64,000 nt of DNA from Psettodes erumei (Eukaryota > Chordata > Actinopteri > Pleuronectiformes > Psettodidae), in contig JAFBJZ010000433.1 of NCBI GenBank assembly GCA_016785225.1, forward strand, positions 124,001 through 188,000, given 5' to 3'. Position numbers and translations under genes: made by a program. The notes under the pieces were generated by a model. It was not told the origin of the DNA, did no database searches, and saw nothing but the letters and a program-made list of their open reading frames with translations. Each line of letters opens with the position of its first letter. Positions within the stretch are counted from its first letter, which is position 1. Positions 12,386 through 24,190 of the stretch are shown piece after piece.

Positions 12386-13599
12386 ATGCCTGATGCCCTG
12401 TCCTGCCAGTTCTCATCCACAGGTGAGGAGGCCCCTGTGGAGACCATCGTTCCATCCTCCTGTGTGGTTGGATCAGCCAGGTGGGAGATCGAGCAGAATG
12501 TCCAGGATGCCCTCCAGGGGCAAACCGTGCCCAAGGACTCTCCAAGAGGTCGGCTTTTTGTCCCCGTCACAGTAAGGTCATCCGTTCTCCAGTGGTGCCA
12601 TGAGTCCAAGCTGGCCTGCCATCCCGGGTACCCTGGACCCTGGCACTGCTGCAACAGAGATTCTGGTGGCCTTCCATGTCTGCTGACACCCGAGAGTTCA
12701 TCTCTGCCTGCTCTGTCTGTGTCCGCGGCAAGTCCTCCCACCTCCTCCAGCTGGTCTCCTTCATCCTTCATCCCTTACCTCCATCTCCTCCGGCTACCAC
12801 CCTCAGACCAACAGCCAGACGGAGCGGGCAAATCAGGGCTTGGGGTCGGCGCTGCGTTGTGTGGCTTTTCGGCTGCTGACTTCTTGGTCCACTCACCTGC
12901 CTTGGATCGAGTATGCTCACAACTCCCTGGTCAGCTCCGCCACAGGGATGTCCCCTTTTATGGTCTCCCAGGGATATCAACTGCCCCTGTTCCCGAGCCA
13001 GGAATCTGAGTTTGCGGTCCCCTCAGTTCAGGCCCACCTATGTCGTGCCCACCGAGTCTGGTGGGAAGCCCGAGCAGCGTTAACCCGGACAGCAGAAAGA
13101 AGTCGAAGTCGACGACTGGCGGATCGCTATAGGGCCCCTGCTCCATAGTACGAAGTAGGACAAGAGGTCTGGCTTTCTTCACGAGACCTCCCCTTGCAGA
13201 CTGAGTCCCGCAAGCTCAACCCCAGGTATATCGTCCCTTACACCATCGAGTGCATCATAAACCCCGTGGTGGTCAAGCCAAAGCTCCCTCCAGCCCTGAA
13301 AATACATCCCACCTTCCATGTGTCCCTTTTTGAAACCGGTCGCTAAGAGCCCTGTGAGCCCTCCAGCCGAGCCCCCTCCTCCCCCCCGGCTCGTTGACGG
13401 TCATCCTGCATTTGTCCACCACCTGCTGGATGTATGCAGGCGTGGCCGTGGGCTCCAGTACCTCGTTGACTGGGAGGGGTACGGTCCAGAGGAAAGGACA
13501 TGGGTCAGCAAGAACCTCATCCTGGACCTGGCCCTACTTGCTGACTTTTACCATGAGTTCCCAGACAAGCGTGGGAGGCCGCCAGGTGGCATCCATTAA
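12386..13599 (+). pseudogene. Gypsy integrase remnant and C-terminal chromodomain
   Basis: Around 12,590-12,735 the frame holds an integrase HHCC zinc finger (HESKLACHPGYPG, then ISACSVCVRGK). The DDE core that should follow is mostly absent. Near 12,780-12,800 the sequence jumps to the late-core segment that precedes LPWIEYAHNSLV (12,900-12,930), so two of three catalytic acids are missing. A C-terminal region follows with one stop at 13,146 and further frame changes. A chromodomain (YLVDWEGYGPEERTWV, about 13,455-13,510) ends the protein. In chromoviruses this domain is thought to guide insertion to particular chromatin. The coding stop lies only a few bases before the purine tract. Confidence 0.82.
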
Positions 13600-13610
13600 A
13601 TGGGGGGTAC

Positions 13611-14020
13611 TGTGATGGTTCAGTTTCTGTTCTGCTTTTCGGCTGCTTCCCTCTCCCTCTTTTGTTTTTTTTTCTCTCTGTCCCAGACAGTGGCAGGAGG
13701 AGTGGCAGGTCCCCCGACCCCGAGGCAGACAAGACACACCTGACACTCATCATCAGCAAAGGTTAGAAGAAGAAGTTTACAGTTACAGTCAACTTCTAAC
13801 AAGCCAATTAAAACAGGAATTGGCAGACCCCCCCCCCACACACACACACACACACACACATTTTCCACTTGTCTCTTATTTTCAATGGGAGCAGGCAAAC
13901 ATATGGACATCTCTCTCTCCCTTTCTTTTTCAGTCGTCTTCTATCTCCCACACCCTCAATCTCTCTCAATTACCCCCCCCACCAAAGCACTGCGCACCCC
14001 ACCCCCATCTCCATCTGTGA
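13611..14020 (+). repeat. 3' LTR of the Gypsy element
   Basis: Begins TGTGATGGTTCAG directly after the purine-rich tract. It lacks about 240 bp found in the 5' LTR but has about 110 bp (13,865-13,975) that the 5' LTR lacks, and a (CA)n run at 13,837-13,860. The last shared block ends 'ccatctgtgag' near 14,020; the true end and flanking duplication are not clear. Confidence 0.72.
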
Positions 14021-15590
14021 GAGATTCAATTGGATTGGAAGCCAATCAATCATGGCGGGTATCGAGCCATGATTGGATTTGGCCAGGGGTGACGGGGCGA
14101 GGTGGGTGGGCAGAAAAGGATGGGGGGGGGGCTGGTTTGATTTTAGCTCTGCTCCAATGAAGGTACATCTGATGTATTATTGCTATGGACATACAGACAG
14201 GACAGACTGTGTGTGTGTGTAGGTGGTAGGGTGGATGGTGTGTGTGATTGTGGTTGACATGTGTCATGGTTTGAGGTTTTGAAGCTGTGCCAGCTCTGAC
14301 TGATGTCTGCAGATGTCCAGTGCTGCCTATCTGTCATATAGAGATGTGCTCTGCTCCCTGCGCCTTACGTTACATTCCACATTTCAAGAATGAAGCTAAT
14401 GTGATCAAGAAGGACTGTGACTGCAGAATATGGTGGATTTTTAAAAAACATTTCAAGAAAACGATAAAGCCGAGCCAAATGTAGAAACATCCATATACCT
14501 TGAAGGTAATGCCTTTTTCTGACAAATCAGTTTTGTTTGCCATGAATGGCAGTGCTCGAAGTAGCAACTTTTTCTTGCGTACCACATCTGCAGCTCAGGC
14601 TAAATTCAAATGGTCCTAGAAAATCGCTCACTCCCACCTCTCCCACAACTGCTTTGGTAGTTTTCGTATAGTCAGAGAGGCACACAAGCAAATGCCTGCA
14701 TGTGTATGACGGCAGTATGACGTAGGGTGTTGAATTGAACTGAATCAAATGGCATTTCAGTAACTTTACTAACTCCATGTCTTCAAAACATTAATGAAGA
14801 GCAGTGCTCCAGCCCAGCAGAGCTTTTTGTTGTGAATATTCTCGAGCACAACGACCTATCCTGCCCTTGTTCACGCCAGCCTCTAGTCTCCCCCCGGTGG
14901 AGTTGTTTATTGCAGATCCTGATGACTGTAACCACACATCAGCATGAGTGTATAACCTGAAAGACAACTGAAACAGGCATTAGTTTAAATGTTCTCTTTT
15001 TTCTGACACAAGCGTCACATGATCTACTTTATGTCACATTCTTTGTGAAATGGAATGTTAATCTACATTCACAAATCAACAAGATGTGAAACAGCCTAGT
15101 CATTTTTTGACAATTTAATGTATAATTGTTTCAGATTAAAATGCATGTTGTGAACCTCAGTAATATCTCATGGTATCTTATATATAATTATTTTATAATT
15201 AATTTCATCTTATTTCATTTATTTAAGAAAGTTATTGTTTAAATTCATAATGCAATAGTTATCTTCGCTAATGCCAGTTGATTTGCATGCTGCATGTGAC
15301 TGAGGGGAGTAATACCACTTAGTTTTTCCAATTTAAACACTAATGAATAGTGATGAAGACTGTCAAATGTGGCAGAAAGCTCCAGAGAAAGCAAGGAGCA
15401 AAGAGGTGAGATTATTGTACACACTGAAAGTCAAGAATTCATTCTTGATCTCTAAGACTGTGGTAAAACAATCTCCATCAAAAGCTCCAGCTGAGCTACT
15501 CAATAAACCATGGTAAACTCAGAATGATGGAAAGTTTAATAGTAAATATTTATATACAATATATAGGTACTGGCCGCGTACCTATATGAG
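14021..15590. other. Non-coding stretch with a strong hairpin at 14,047-14,075
   Basis: Just past the LTR lies a perfect 10-bp inverted repeat (CAATCATGGC / GCCATGATTG) with a 9-base loop, preceded by a smaller one (GATTGG / CCAATC, 14,033-14,047). The remainder is AT-rich with no gene, RNA or clear element. Confidence 0.55.
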
Positions 15591-16065
15591 TTCCTAATAA
15601 TACCATGACAGATCTAATGTAACTTTGAAAGTGTGCTTGCCATCGTTATTGTCATCGGATGTTGTTCACGGTTTAACTTCAACAAATTAGATACACAACA
15701 TGATGTTGCTACCACATCATGTTTTTCTTGTTGATAGGCACTTTAACTTTCCATCACGACTCAGCTCAGTGTTTGAGGCGAACAGTGAGATGAATGAACG
15801 GAAATACACAGCATTTTAAATGCTGTTAAAGAAACTAAAACAAAACTCGGTTCACTTGGTCAGTTTGTCATATCTTCAAATATCTCCACACTGTCCACAT
15901 CGCTCCTCCTCGTCAGTTCTCTCAATTTACCAGAGGTAAATTGTCAGGTTGCCATAAAGTGGTATCGGGTGCGGTAGTATCAGAGTAGTTTTATAATTGC
16001 GCATTGTACATAAGTATAGTATTGGACTGATAGTGGATAATGGTTTTGGTATCTGTGCATCCCTA
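15591..16065. repeat. Old DNA-transposon-like interspersed repeat
   Basis: Shares diverged blocks with 8,850-8,960. It ends near 'ggtatctgtgcatccctac', an end sequence reminiscent of hAT-type repeats with TAGGGATGCACCGAT termini (family knowledge, not tested). No coding capacity. Confidence 0.35.
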
Positions 16066-16396
16066 CTTCCTTTCTTTGTGATCTTGCTCTGGTCCGTAGA
16101 TGCAGCAGCTCTGCCGCTCACTGTAACTCACTCTTTCTGTATTCCTTCCCCCTTTCTCTCTGTCACTGGGTGGAAGCCTGCATTCCACACAAACTGAGAT
16201 TTATCCTTCTTATAAAAACTCTCTCAGAAATGACAACCTGCACGCACACACACACACACAACACGCACGCACAAACACAAATGAGACGAGGCTCCTTGTC
16301 AGGGTGTATGAATGATGGCTGCATTAGGTCTGTGGAGAACCTCCTCTATGACAGTTATGATGCTAAAGGATCTCAGTCTCTCTATATCTATCATGC

Positions 16397-16437
<41 letters not shown>

Positions 16438-16734
16438 CTCCAAACTTCATTAAAAGTGTAATAATATTTCAGGAATTAAAACAATATGGATGATGAGTTG
16501 TTTTTTTGAGAATTCGTGTTATTGTACACTCATACATGAAGACGCCCACATATTTTAGCAGTTCTGACACCAGTGGCGAGCTGTAGCCACAGATAAGGTG
16601 CTGCTCAATGCTAATTCACTTAGCCTAACCTGCTTAGTGCTGACCAGTCACTCTGCGTGTGTCTGTGGAAGTGCGAGAGGAAGGGGTGTGTTTGTATGGG
16701 TTTTTTTTCCTTCTCTGTGTGCACGTGTGTATGT

Positions 16735-16741
<7 letters not shown>

Positions 16742-16778
<37 letters not shown>
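16742..16778. repeat. (TG)n microsatellite
   Basis: Uninterrupted TG dinucleotide run. Confidence 0.95.
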
Positions 16779-16780
<2 letters not shown>

Positions 16781-17579
16781 GCCATTTAGTGTTCCCCGTA
16801 CATATTTCTTCGCTGTAACATGAGGAGCAGCTGTAGACCAGATCAATAGAAATGTTTCTTTGTTAATGAAGAAGTGTGTGCGTGTGTGTGTTGGGTGGTG
16901 TGGGGGGTAGTGGGGGGGGCATTAAAGCTGACCACTGAGTCTGACCACAGTGGTCAGTCAGCGGACGATTTATAAAGCCCACAAAAATTCACCACAAACA
17001 CACAGGGATATAATGTTGTCATTCCAGGTCAAGAGCATCTACTGAAAGTGCAAGAACTTGTGTAGTAACAATAATACACAAACACACTGTAAAATACATA
17101 ACGATAATGTAGTGAAACTACAAACATAGGATTATATGTTATTATATTATAATTATTTTTTTTTTACATTTTCAGCCACGGATTATTCACTTATTCTATA
17201 TGTTTTATCTAAATTGTTTGAATATATGTATTTAAAGCTTTTTACAAAGAAGTTTGTGATGTGATGTGTGATGTGTCACAATTTCTTTGAAAATGCAGGA
17301 ACCTTGAGCAGAACCTTGACCGGTTGAGTTAAAAGATGGGACAAAGGAGGGGGACGGCGAGGGAGGGGTAGAGAGAAACCAGGAGCAGTCGCACATGTTG
17401 GTGCAATTAAACACGCTACACTGATTGTTCTAATGAAGATGATGCTATTTATAATTTATGCACTAATAGTATCACCATCAATAATAATATTAATAATAAT
17501 ATCAATGGTTGAGCAGTTGTCACACTTGGATCCTGCAGCTCTGGATACAGGTACCTGCAGAATGAGGACAGGGAGAGAC

Positions 17580-17582
<3 letters not shown>

Positions 17583-17617
<35 letters not shown>
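17583..17617. repeat. (GA)n microsatellite
   Basis: Uninterrupted GA dinucleotide run, a homopurine tract. Confidence 0.95.
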
Positions 17618-17620
<3 letters not shown>

Positions 17621-19554
17621 CACAATAGATTTGGAAATTTCAAAAAAATCTACCTAACTTGGCTTATATCTTGAAGCCACCCTCTGAATAAGTAGGCTAA
17701 AATGATAAAAATTTTTTATAATAATAAGTGTTCAAAAAAATAATCTTGGTTTGATAGTGAATGACTCCTCAGCATGTACGACTGAGCTCTCGCAGTTTGC
17801 AGGATTGCAAATCTTGCACCCAGTCACTGCAGAATTGTTCGTAAGCTAAAAAAACAGGTAACTGACGATGTTTGAGTATTGGAAAACGGGGTAGTGTGTC
17901 TGGGTCTTTCCTCCATTCTGCAGGTCATATGGACTACACCTCCTGTTTTTTACAGTGTGTCAGATTTCAACAACATTGCTGAGCTCCTGAGATTTTCACA
18001 CAGACACACACACACACACACACACGTTCGCATTCCGATACTCACAATGGAGCCCAAAAAACTGGAGAAAAAAGATGTCCAATAGCAGCCTCAGTTTTCT
18101 TGTACAAGAGCCATAAAGGGGCCACATTTTACACAGAGGAGCAAAGCCACAATTTCATCAGTCACACGTTGTTTAAACACTTCTGCTAAAAAACAACAGC
18201 TGAGACAATGCAACTCAACAATTTCCACCTTTCACACCATTGTAAATGTTTTGCTTTAACTTATTTTTTTTCTTTTGTTGATCAGAGAAACCACTTACAC
18301 TGCCAATTCACATACATCTCAAACAAACACACACACACCAGCAGCAACAGCATGCGAGCAACAATTACATCATATTTACACAAATGTATGCTTTGTACAA
18401 TGTAAGTTTTATTTTGAATTTTGAATTATCTTTTTATTCGAGCTTCATTCAATCTCTGGCCGTCTTTCTCAGCAACAAATGATGCTTAGTGGTACATGCA
18501 GGGGCCAATCAGATTTCAGCTGTGACCCCACCTTGTGGCAGAAAGACCCCATTGAAAAGAGAAGTCCTCAGCTCAGATTAAAAAAAAAAAAGACAGGCGC
18601 ACCAAAAAAGCAACAGGGACAGCAAAGGATTTCACATGGAGTTAGTGGCAGGATACCAGGTAGTTCAAATGTGTGTAGCTGTCAATATTGATTTGAAGGT
18701 AACCAAATGAATTACACAGGGATGTGAATTAAGCGAGTGTGCATAGAAGAAGAGTCAGGAGACAGAGATCTTAGCTTATTGGTTGTTGGCCCATGCCACA
18801 TTTTTTTGAAGGCTTTGGCTAAACCACTTTATTAGCATTTGCTATCACTACTGATAAACAGCACACTGGCTGAAAGGCCCCTAACCACCTCACCCCTCCC
18901 AGTCATGGGGGTTGGCTACAAACACAGCATAACACTATTTACAGGTATTTGAACATTAATGCACAACACAAGAGCCATAGCTTTGTATACAGACGGCACA
19001 AACATCAACACAAAATCTCAACATTTAAAGCATACTTATAATTAAAATACTAAAAAACTACCAAAGAAATACGAAAAAATGCAGCTTTGACTCAGAGTTA
19101 AGCTAGTGTTGTGTCAAGCGTGATATGTTTTTTGGTTTGTCCCACGGGCCCAAGATCAAAATCTGATTGTTTAATTAATCTGTCACTTGCTACATATACA
19201 TACACTGCCATGGTTGTCGTCATGTCCCCGTAGTTAAGTTGTAACCAATGACTGAGCCAGCTCTAAATCTTCTCAGATAGTAAACAAAAAAAATAAAAGA
19301 AAAAGAAAAAACAATAAGTGGATAACTCTATTTTAAGAAAATGAGGCCAAATTCGAATAACAAGAAACTAATTATGATCAAACTATTAAAGAATGAAAGA
19401 AATAAAAAAATAACATTTGAATAACTGTTATGTTTGGGCCTTCTCTGAAGGCCTAGAAGGCCCTGATGGTTCCCCTTTGCAATCACTCTTTTGAATAACG
19501 AGTTTGAATAACAAAGTCTGTCACAGAGTATTGTTGCATCACTTTATGGCCACA

Positions 19555-19800
19555 GTTTGCCATCTTCTAATGGCTACTTCTGGATCTCCCCAGTCACTAG
19601 GTCTGAATCCAGTGGAAGACCTTTGGGATGGTTTTAGAGCAAGAGATTGGCAGTGTGAATGTTCAGAAATGATGTGATGCAATCAACATGGAGCAGAATC
19701 TCAAAGGAAACTTTCCAACCTCTCACGGACAAAGAACTCAGGCCATCCTGAGAGCAAAGAGAGGAAGTAGCATTAAATGCTGCATGAGTGCACATCCAGA
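19555..19800 (+). pseudogene. Relic of a Tc1/mariner-type transposase, C-terminal part
   Basis: Reads NPVEDLWDG near 19,605-19,630, close to the 'NP(V/I)E..W..' motif that carries the last acid of the DDE catalytic triad region in Tc1-like transposases. The DNA then continues with blocks such as 'gatgcaatcaacatgga' and 'catcctgagagcaaagagagg' that fit the C-terminal end of such genes. Frameshifts and stops are present. Only about 250 bp are recognisable and no terminal repeats were found. Confidence 0.55.
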
Positions 19801-22203
19801 CTGGCAGGGAGGTGAAGGGGTTGATGGGATGCGTTTGTGCTTCCAAACAATTTGATTCCCTTCCTCTATATCATTGTCATACCTGACAGTCTGCACAGCT
19901 CCATTAGCATATCTAATTCATACATTGCTTGCATAAAGTGTTGAGTATGCATGAATCCCCTGGGTCAATATTTCATTTATGCTCAATTTGCACAATCACT
20001 GTGTTTGCACGAGGACGGGAGATGTGCAGGTGCAATGTGTGTGTAGTTGTGTACATGTATACACAGTAATGTAGGCATGGGGGTGTGATAAGACAGTTAA
20101 TGATTAAAGCGTGATTAGATTTGGATCAGGAACACTATGGATGTGTTAACTGCAGCAGGTTGGAGGTCAGAGTTTAAAGACCAAAGTCGAGCCTGGTCTC
20201 AGCAGCGCCAATTGATCTATGCCATAAATCTTAAAGAGGTTTGCTGATGATTTTTACATCAGTTATTATTTCCTCAGAGGGAAGTTTGCACTGGGAAATA
20301 GTTTTTCAGGCGAAAATGCATCTGAATCACAAAGTCAAACCACATCTTATGTCCTATCCTTACTCACTGCTCTGTTGTTAATACAAAAATGCTTATAAAG
20401 TACATTAGAGCAGATTTAGTTTCGCATTTTAATATACTAACATTTGATATTTAGCGCTAAAAACAAAGTACAGCTGAGGTTGACTGAGGGTCTTTGCTTT
20501 GGACTTTGTGGTGCCATTTTTTACAAGACAAAATCTTTCACCCCTGATTTAAAAGTTAAAAGAGTTAAAAAGTTAAAAGAGAGACCTGTTTTTATGTTCA
20601 GCTGAGGTAAAGTAAAAAAGATTTTTTTCATTTTAAGTTGAAGTATTATCAGTGAGACAATAACTAAGAACAAAGAGGACCAATGAGGCAAGGGTAGTCA
20701 TCAACTGTCCTCTCCTCCTTCTCTTCATTTCATCCATCCATCCATGCTTCCCTTACATGATATGGTCGTAATATGTATGTATGTGTGTGTGGGGGACAGA
20801 CTGCATTGATCCCCTGTCATCTTGATCACATTACAACCCCCCTCCTATTAGATCTACATTTTTAATTTTCCTCTGCAGATGACAAAAAAGAGACGTGCAG
20901 GATGGAGCGATGGAGGAATGAGAAGAGAATTCTCAATGTGGATGGTTATGGAGGCTTTAATGGGTCACTTGAGGTCAGCTGAGTGGTGGGGTGGACAAAT
21001 GAACAGACTGATAGTAGTCTGGATGGACAGCATGCTGTATCTTGGCACTGGTTCACTTAATATTCCTGCATATTTTAGCCCATTGATGACAATTCAAGTA
21101 TATATTAGTATATATTCTTTTCTGCCCGCTTTTTTCCAAATCATATGTTTTACCAATGATTTTCCTACCTTCCAGGGAAGGATTTCTTTTGCTTCATTTG
21201 AATTTGTTTCAGTTTGCAAAGATTTGAAACCTATGGAAGAGACGTCATCCATGTACTCAATCACAGCAGTATGTCACCATGTCTAAATCCGAGCATGAAA
21301 TAAAACTGAATCAAATTCTGTAAATGACTCATAATCAATGACTGTGTATTCAAACATGAGTTTCATGTTGATACGGTATAACTGAAAAATTTTACATTAA
21401 AACTAAATTTTTTCCACCACATTACCTAATTTTAATTAAATTTAAAGAGATTAGCTTCACAAAAAAGGTCACTACAGCAAATTCCAGAACATGTGCGTTT
21501 TCTTGTTTTTGCTTTTTGTTTTCTTTTGTAATAGAAATTAGCTAACATTGAAGTTTTCTGATGGAGCAACAGACCATGTGGAGCATTGCTCTGGGTTTAA
21601 TGGCAATGAGACAGTGGCAGATGGCCTGTGGAGGACACGTCTACAGTATGCCGTCTCTCTGGGATGAGCATACTTCACTTTAATGTTATTAATATTCATA
21701 TTTATTATCATTACAGTCTGCAGCCACTCTAACCCCCAGCCCTTGTCCCAAACATGCACATCAGCGCATAGACAGTAGACACAGTAACTGATGTAGATTA
21801 CAGCAGTCGTTACTCTTTGTAGAATAAATGTCATGAAGGAGCTCTCTATATTTTTGTTGTCTTGCATCCTCCAACCATTCTTTTTCCCCTTTTTGCACAT
21901 CATACCTTTTTTGTACTCCTCATTTGAAAATGCTCACACTGTGTTAATAAAAGATGGGATGCCTAAAAAGAGAAATTTACCCGCTTGCTGCGTAGCCTCT
22001 GACCATATCACACAATATTTCAGGCAAACATATTTAACATTAAATATTAAACATATTAATTTCCATGAAGTAACTCATTAAGTTTTTGTGAGGGAGTAAA
22101 ATACTGCATGCTGATGGTTTCCACACAGTCAAAGTATTGTTTTGAAAACAAAAACACGAAACTAAAATCCATTCAAGATCCATTCTTCTGTTAGATGTAT
22201 GCA
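19801..22203. other. Non-coding stretch, nothing recognised
   Basis: AT-rich. A 135-codon open frame at 20,879-21,286 starts right after a splice-acceptor-like 'ttttcctctgcag', but its sequence is low in information and has no partner exon, so it is not called. No repeats or RNA genes were recognised. Confidence 0.5.
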
Positions 22204-22454
22204 CTAGTGATGAGGTATACCACTGATTTCTTTATATCATTTTACAGTATTTAGGAATACAGGAACTTAACATTAACTCAACACTGTTTGGTTTCTTACA
22301 TATTTATGGAAGAATACTTTGCATGTGACTATGCCAGGTGAAAGGAAAAGTAATTCCTATCAACCTGTTTTTATTCAGGCTGGATCAGGATAATAGTGTT
22401 GTTAATATGTAGTGTACTGTATTGATATTTCTGTATCAATCCACACATCACTAG
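22204..22454 (-). mobile_element. Non-autonomous DNA transposon, TAGTGATG-ended MITE, copy 2
   Basis: Ends are inverted: CTAGTGATG at the left and CATCACTAG at the right. The reverse complement aligns along nearly all its length with 6,658-6,980. Length 251 bp, no coding potential. Confidence 0.6.
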
Positions 22455-22469
22455 CCTGTACCTACATTC

Positions 22470-22700
22470 ATATTTCAAGAATCAAGATGGTTTTATTTTC
22501 ATTCCAAACATGGGTACATTAGGAAAATGAAATTATGTACTTAGGTCCTGTAACAACCACTAAGAAAATAACAAGAAGTATCACAATAAATAGAATGAAA
22601 AAGAATAAAAATAGAATGTAAAATAACACTTGTAAAAGCAATAGAACAGTAGAAAAATAGATCTTAAAAATACAACAAATCAAGAAACAGGATTGGGAAA
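22470..22700. repeat. Possible LINE 3'-tail repeat
   Basis: The stretch 'gttttattttcattccaaacatgggtacat' (two blocks) followed by 'aaaatgaaatt' resembles the 3' tails of fish L2-like LINEs that direct priming. Similarity is from memory and weak. A-rich sequence follows. Confidence 0.3.
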
Positions 22701-23650
22701 AATGGTGAGAAGAGGAGTGTGTGAGGCATGAGTATTATATTCAAACATTATTGCACATGATTCAACCAAAATTATTGCATGTGAATTAGTCTTATTGCAC
22801 CTAAAGATTTACATTTATATCCAAACATGGCTATTTTGGACACTTTCATTCAGTTGCGTTATTTGGATCAAGTATATTATAGCTTCACTCGACCTTATTT
22901 CATTTCTCTTCACTTCTTTTGGGAACCCTGACTTTGTAGCAGGCATTTGGCACAAGTACAACTAAATATGTTAAAATATACATCAATACGTAATGTAAGA
23001 AACACCATGAAAGGCAGCTGTGACAGCAAAGAGAAAAAAATAACTTCTTCCACATCCTTTTTTCTGTCATCCAAGGCTCTCACTTTTTTAATACTTACCT
23101 GTTCATCCCTCCCCTCTACTTTGTCCTCCCCCTCCTCACAGATAATCTCTCACTCTTCCTCTCCCCTCCCTGACCCTCCCCTGTCTTTCTCCTCTTCCTT
23201 ATTTCTCCATCTGTCTCGTCCTGGCAAGGCCATTAACTCATAAATCCAATACAGGCCACCTCAACACTATCTGTCTTCTGTCGAGCGGATGGGATGGAGG
23301 GAGCGGAGAGGAGGATCAATGGCTCCCCCGACCGTCAGTCCGCTCACTCGTTTTCACATCCATCTACCCAGGGCCTCCTCCTCCTCTCCCCTTCTTCCCT
23401 GTTTTTTTCTGGTTTTCTTCAGAACCCAGTGGAGTGTTGACCAGAGAGACTGAATGCTGACAAAGCATCTCAACACGCTCGGAGAAATTATCAGAACAAC
23501 TCCAGGATAAATCAGTAATAAGTCAGCGTTGAAGTTTACAAGAGAATGGTAATCCTCCGCATTATGGCATAATGAATGAGGTCAGTCTGAAATGGCAGAC
23601 ATGGAACAACCATCTGATAGAACTAACAGTTATAGTACATTTATGCTTAC
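22701..23650. other. Non-coding stretch with pyrimidine-rich block
   Basis: A C/T-rich block at about 23,040-23,220 is followed by a G/C-richer segment at 23,280-23,400. No coding or RNA feature could be supported. Confidence 0.5.
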
Positions 23651-23679
23651 ATATTCTTTTAAATAATGAATTTAGATGG

Positions 23680-24190
23680 ATTAGCCAAAATTTTTGAGAT
23701 ATTCATTGTTCCAAGAGGATGCATCCTAATGACTCTAGTGATGCCCTAACTTTTACAACCAACCAATTTGTTGATTTTTAAGTGAAATGTCCCAATAACA
23801 ACTTGATGTATCGCAAAGGAATTTAATCAAGACATCCATATTCCCCTGAGGATGAACTTTAAGAGCTTCCTCTTCTTTTTCATCTTAAACTAACCACGTT
23901 ATTGTTGGCCTCAGCTACACTTTGTGTTTAGTAGTAATTAGTGAATGTTAGCACACTAACCCACTAAATGAACATGGGAGGCCATGGAAAACATCATGTT
24001 GTATAATTCCCCATATTCCCCTGAGGATGAACTGTAATAACATCCTGATATTACTTATTTTAAACTAACCATGTTACTGTTGGCCTCAGCTACAGTTTGT
24101 GTTTAGTGCAAAACAGTGAATTTTAGCATGCTAACATGCTCAATGAACATGGGAGAGCATGGTAAATGTTGCATTGTATAATTGTATAAT
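23680..24190. repeat. Interspersed repeat with imperfect tandem duplication (unit about 175 bp)
   Basis: Two adjacent units, 23,836-24,010 and 24,011 to about 24,190, both start 'ccatattcccctgaggatgaact'-like (compared in short blocks). Both contain 'gttggcctcagctaca' and 'aatgaacatgggag'. Upstream, 'aatgactctagtgatgccctaac' parallels 'ttgactttggtgatcccctgat' at 35,915, so the block belongs to a wider repeat family present twice in this window. Confidence 0.7.

Larger units (their letters stand above)
9646..14020 (+). mobile_element. Decayed Ty3/Gypsy LTR retrotransposon with chromodomain (sushi-like chromovirus)
   Basis: Two related LTRs flank gag-pol remains in the order CCHC knuckle, protease, reverse transcriptase, RNase H, integrase zinc finger, integrase end and chromodomain. 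This order and the C-terminal chromodomain identify a Ty3/Gypsy chromovirus, of the kind called sushi in fish. A purine-rich tract (TGGGGGGTAC, 13,601-13,610) sits directly before the 3' LTR, as expected of a polypurine tract. The reading frame is broken several times, and the gag capsid core and the first part of the integrase core appear deleted, so the copy cannot be autonomous. The outer end of the 3' LTR, the primer-binding site and a target duplication could not be fixed. The element is intergenic. Confidence 0.9.
16066..19554. other. Non-coding stretch rich in microsatellites
   Basis: Holds (CA)n at 16,396-16,433, (TG)n at 16,742-16,778, (GA)n at 17,583-17,617 and (CA)n near 18,003-18,026. 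A 9-bp inverted repeat (GGGCCTTCT / AGAAGGCCC) lies at 19,436-19,463. No spliced coding signal or RNA gene was seen. Confidence 0.65.

Noticed and set aside
20879..21286. 135-codon plus-strand open frame after an acceptor-like tract, MTKKRRAGWSDGGMRREF...
   Set aside because: No domain, no upstream exon, composition like random AT-rich sequence.
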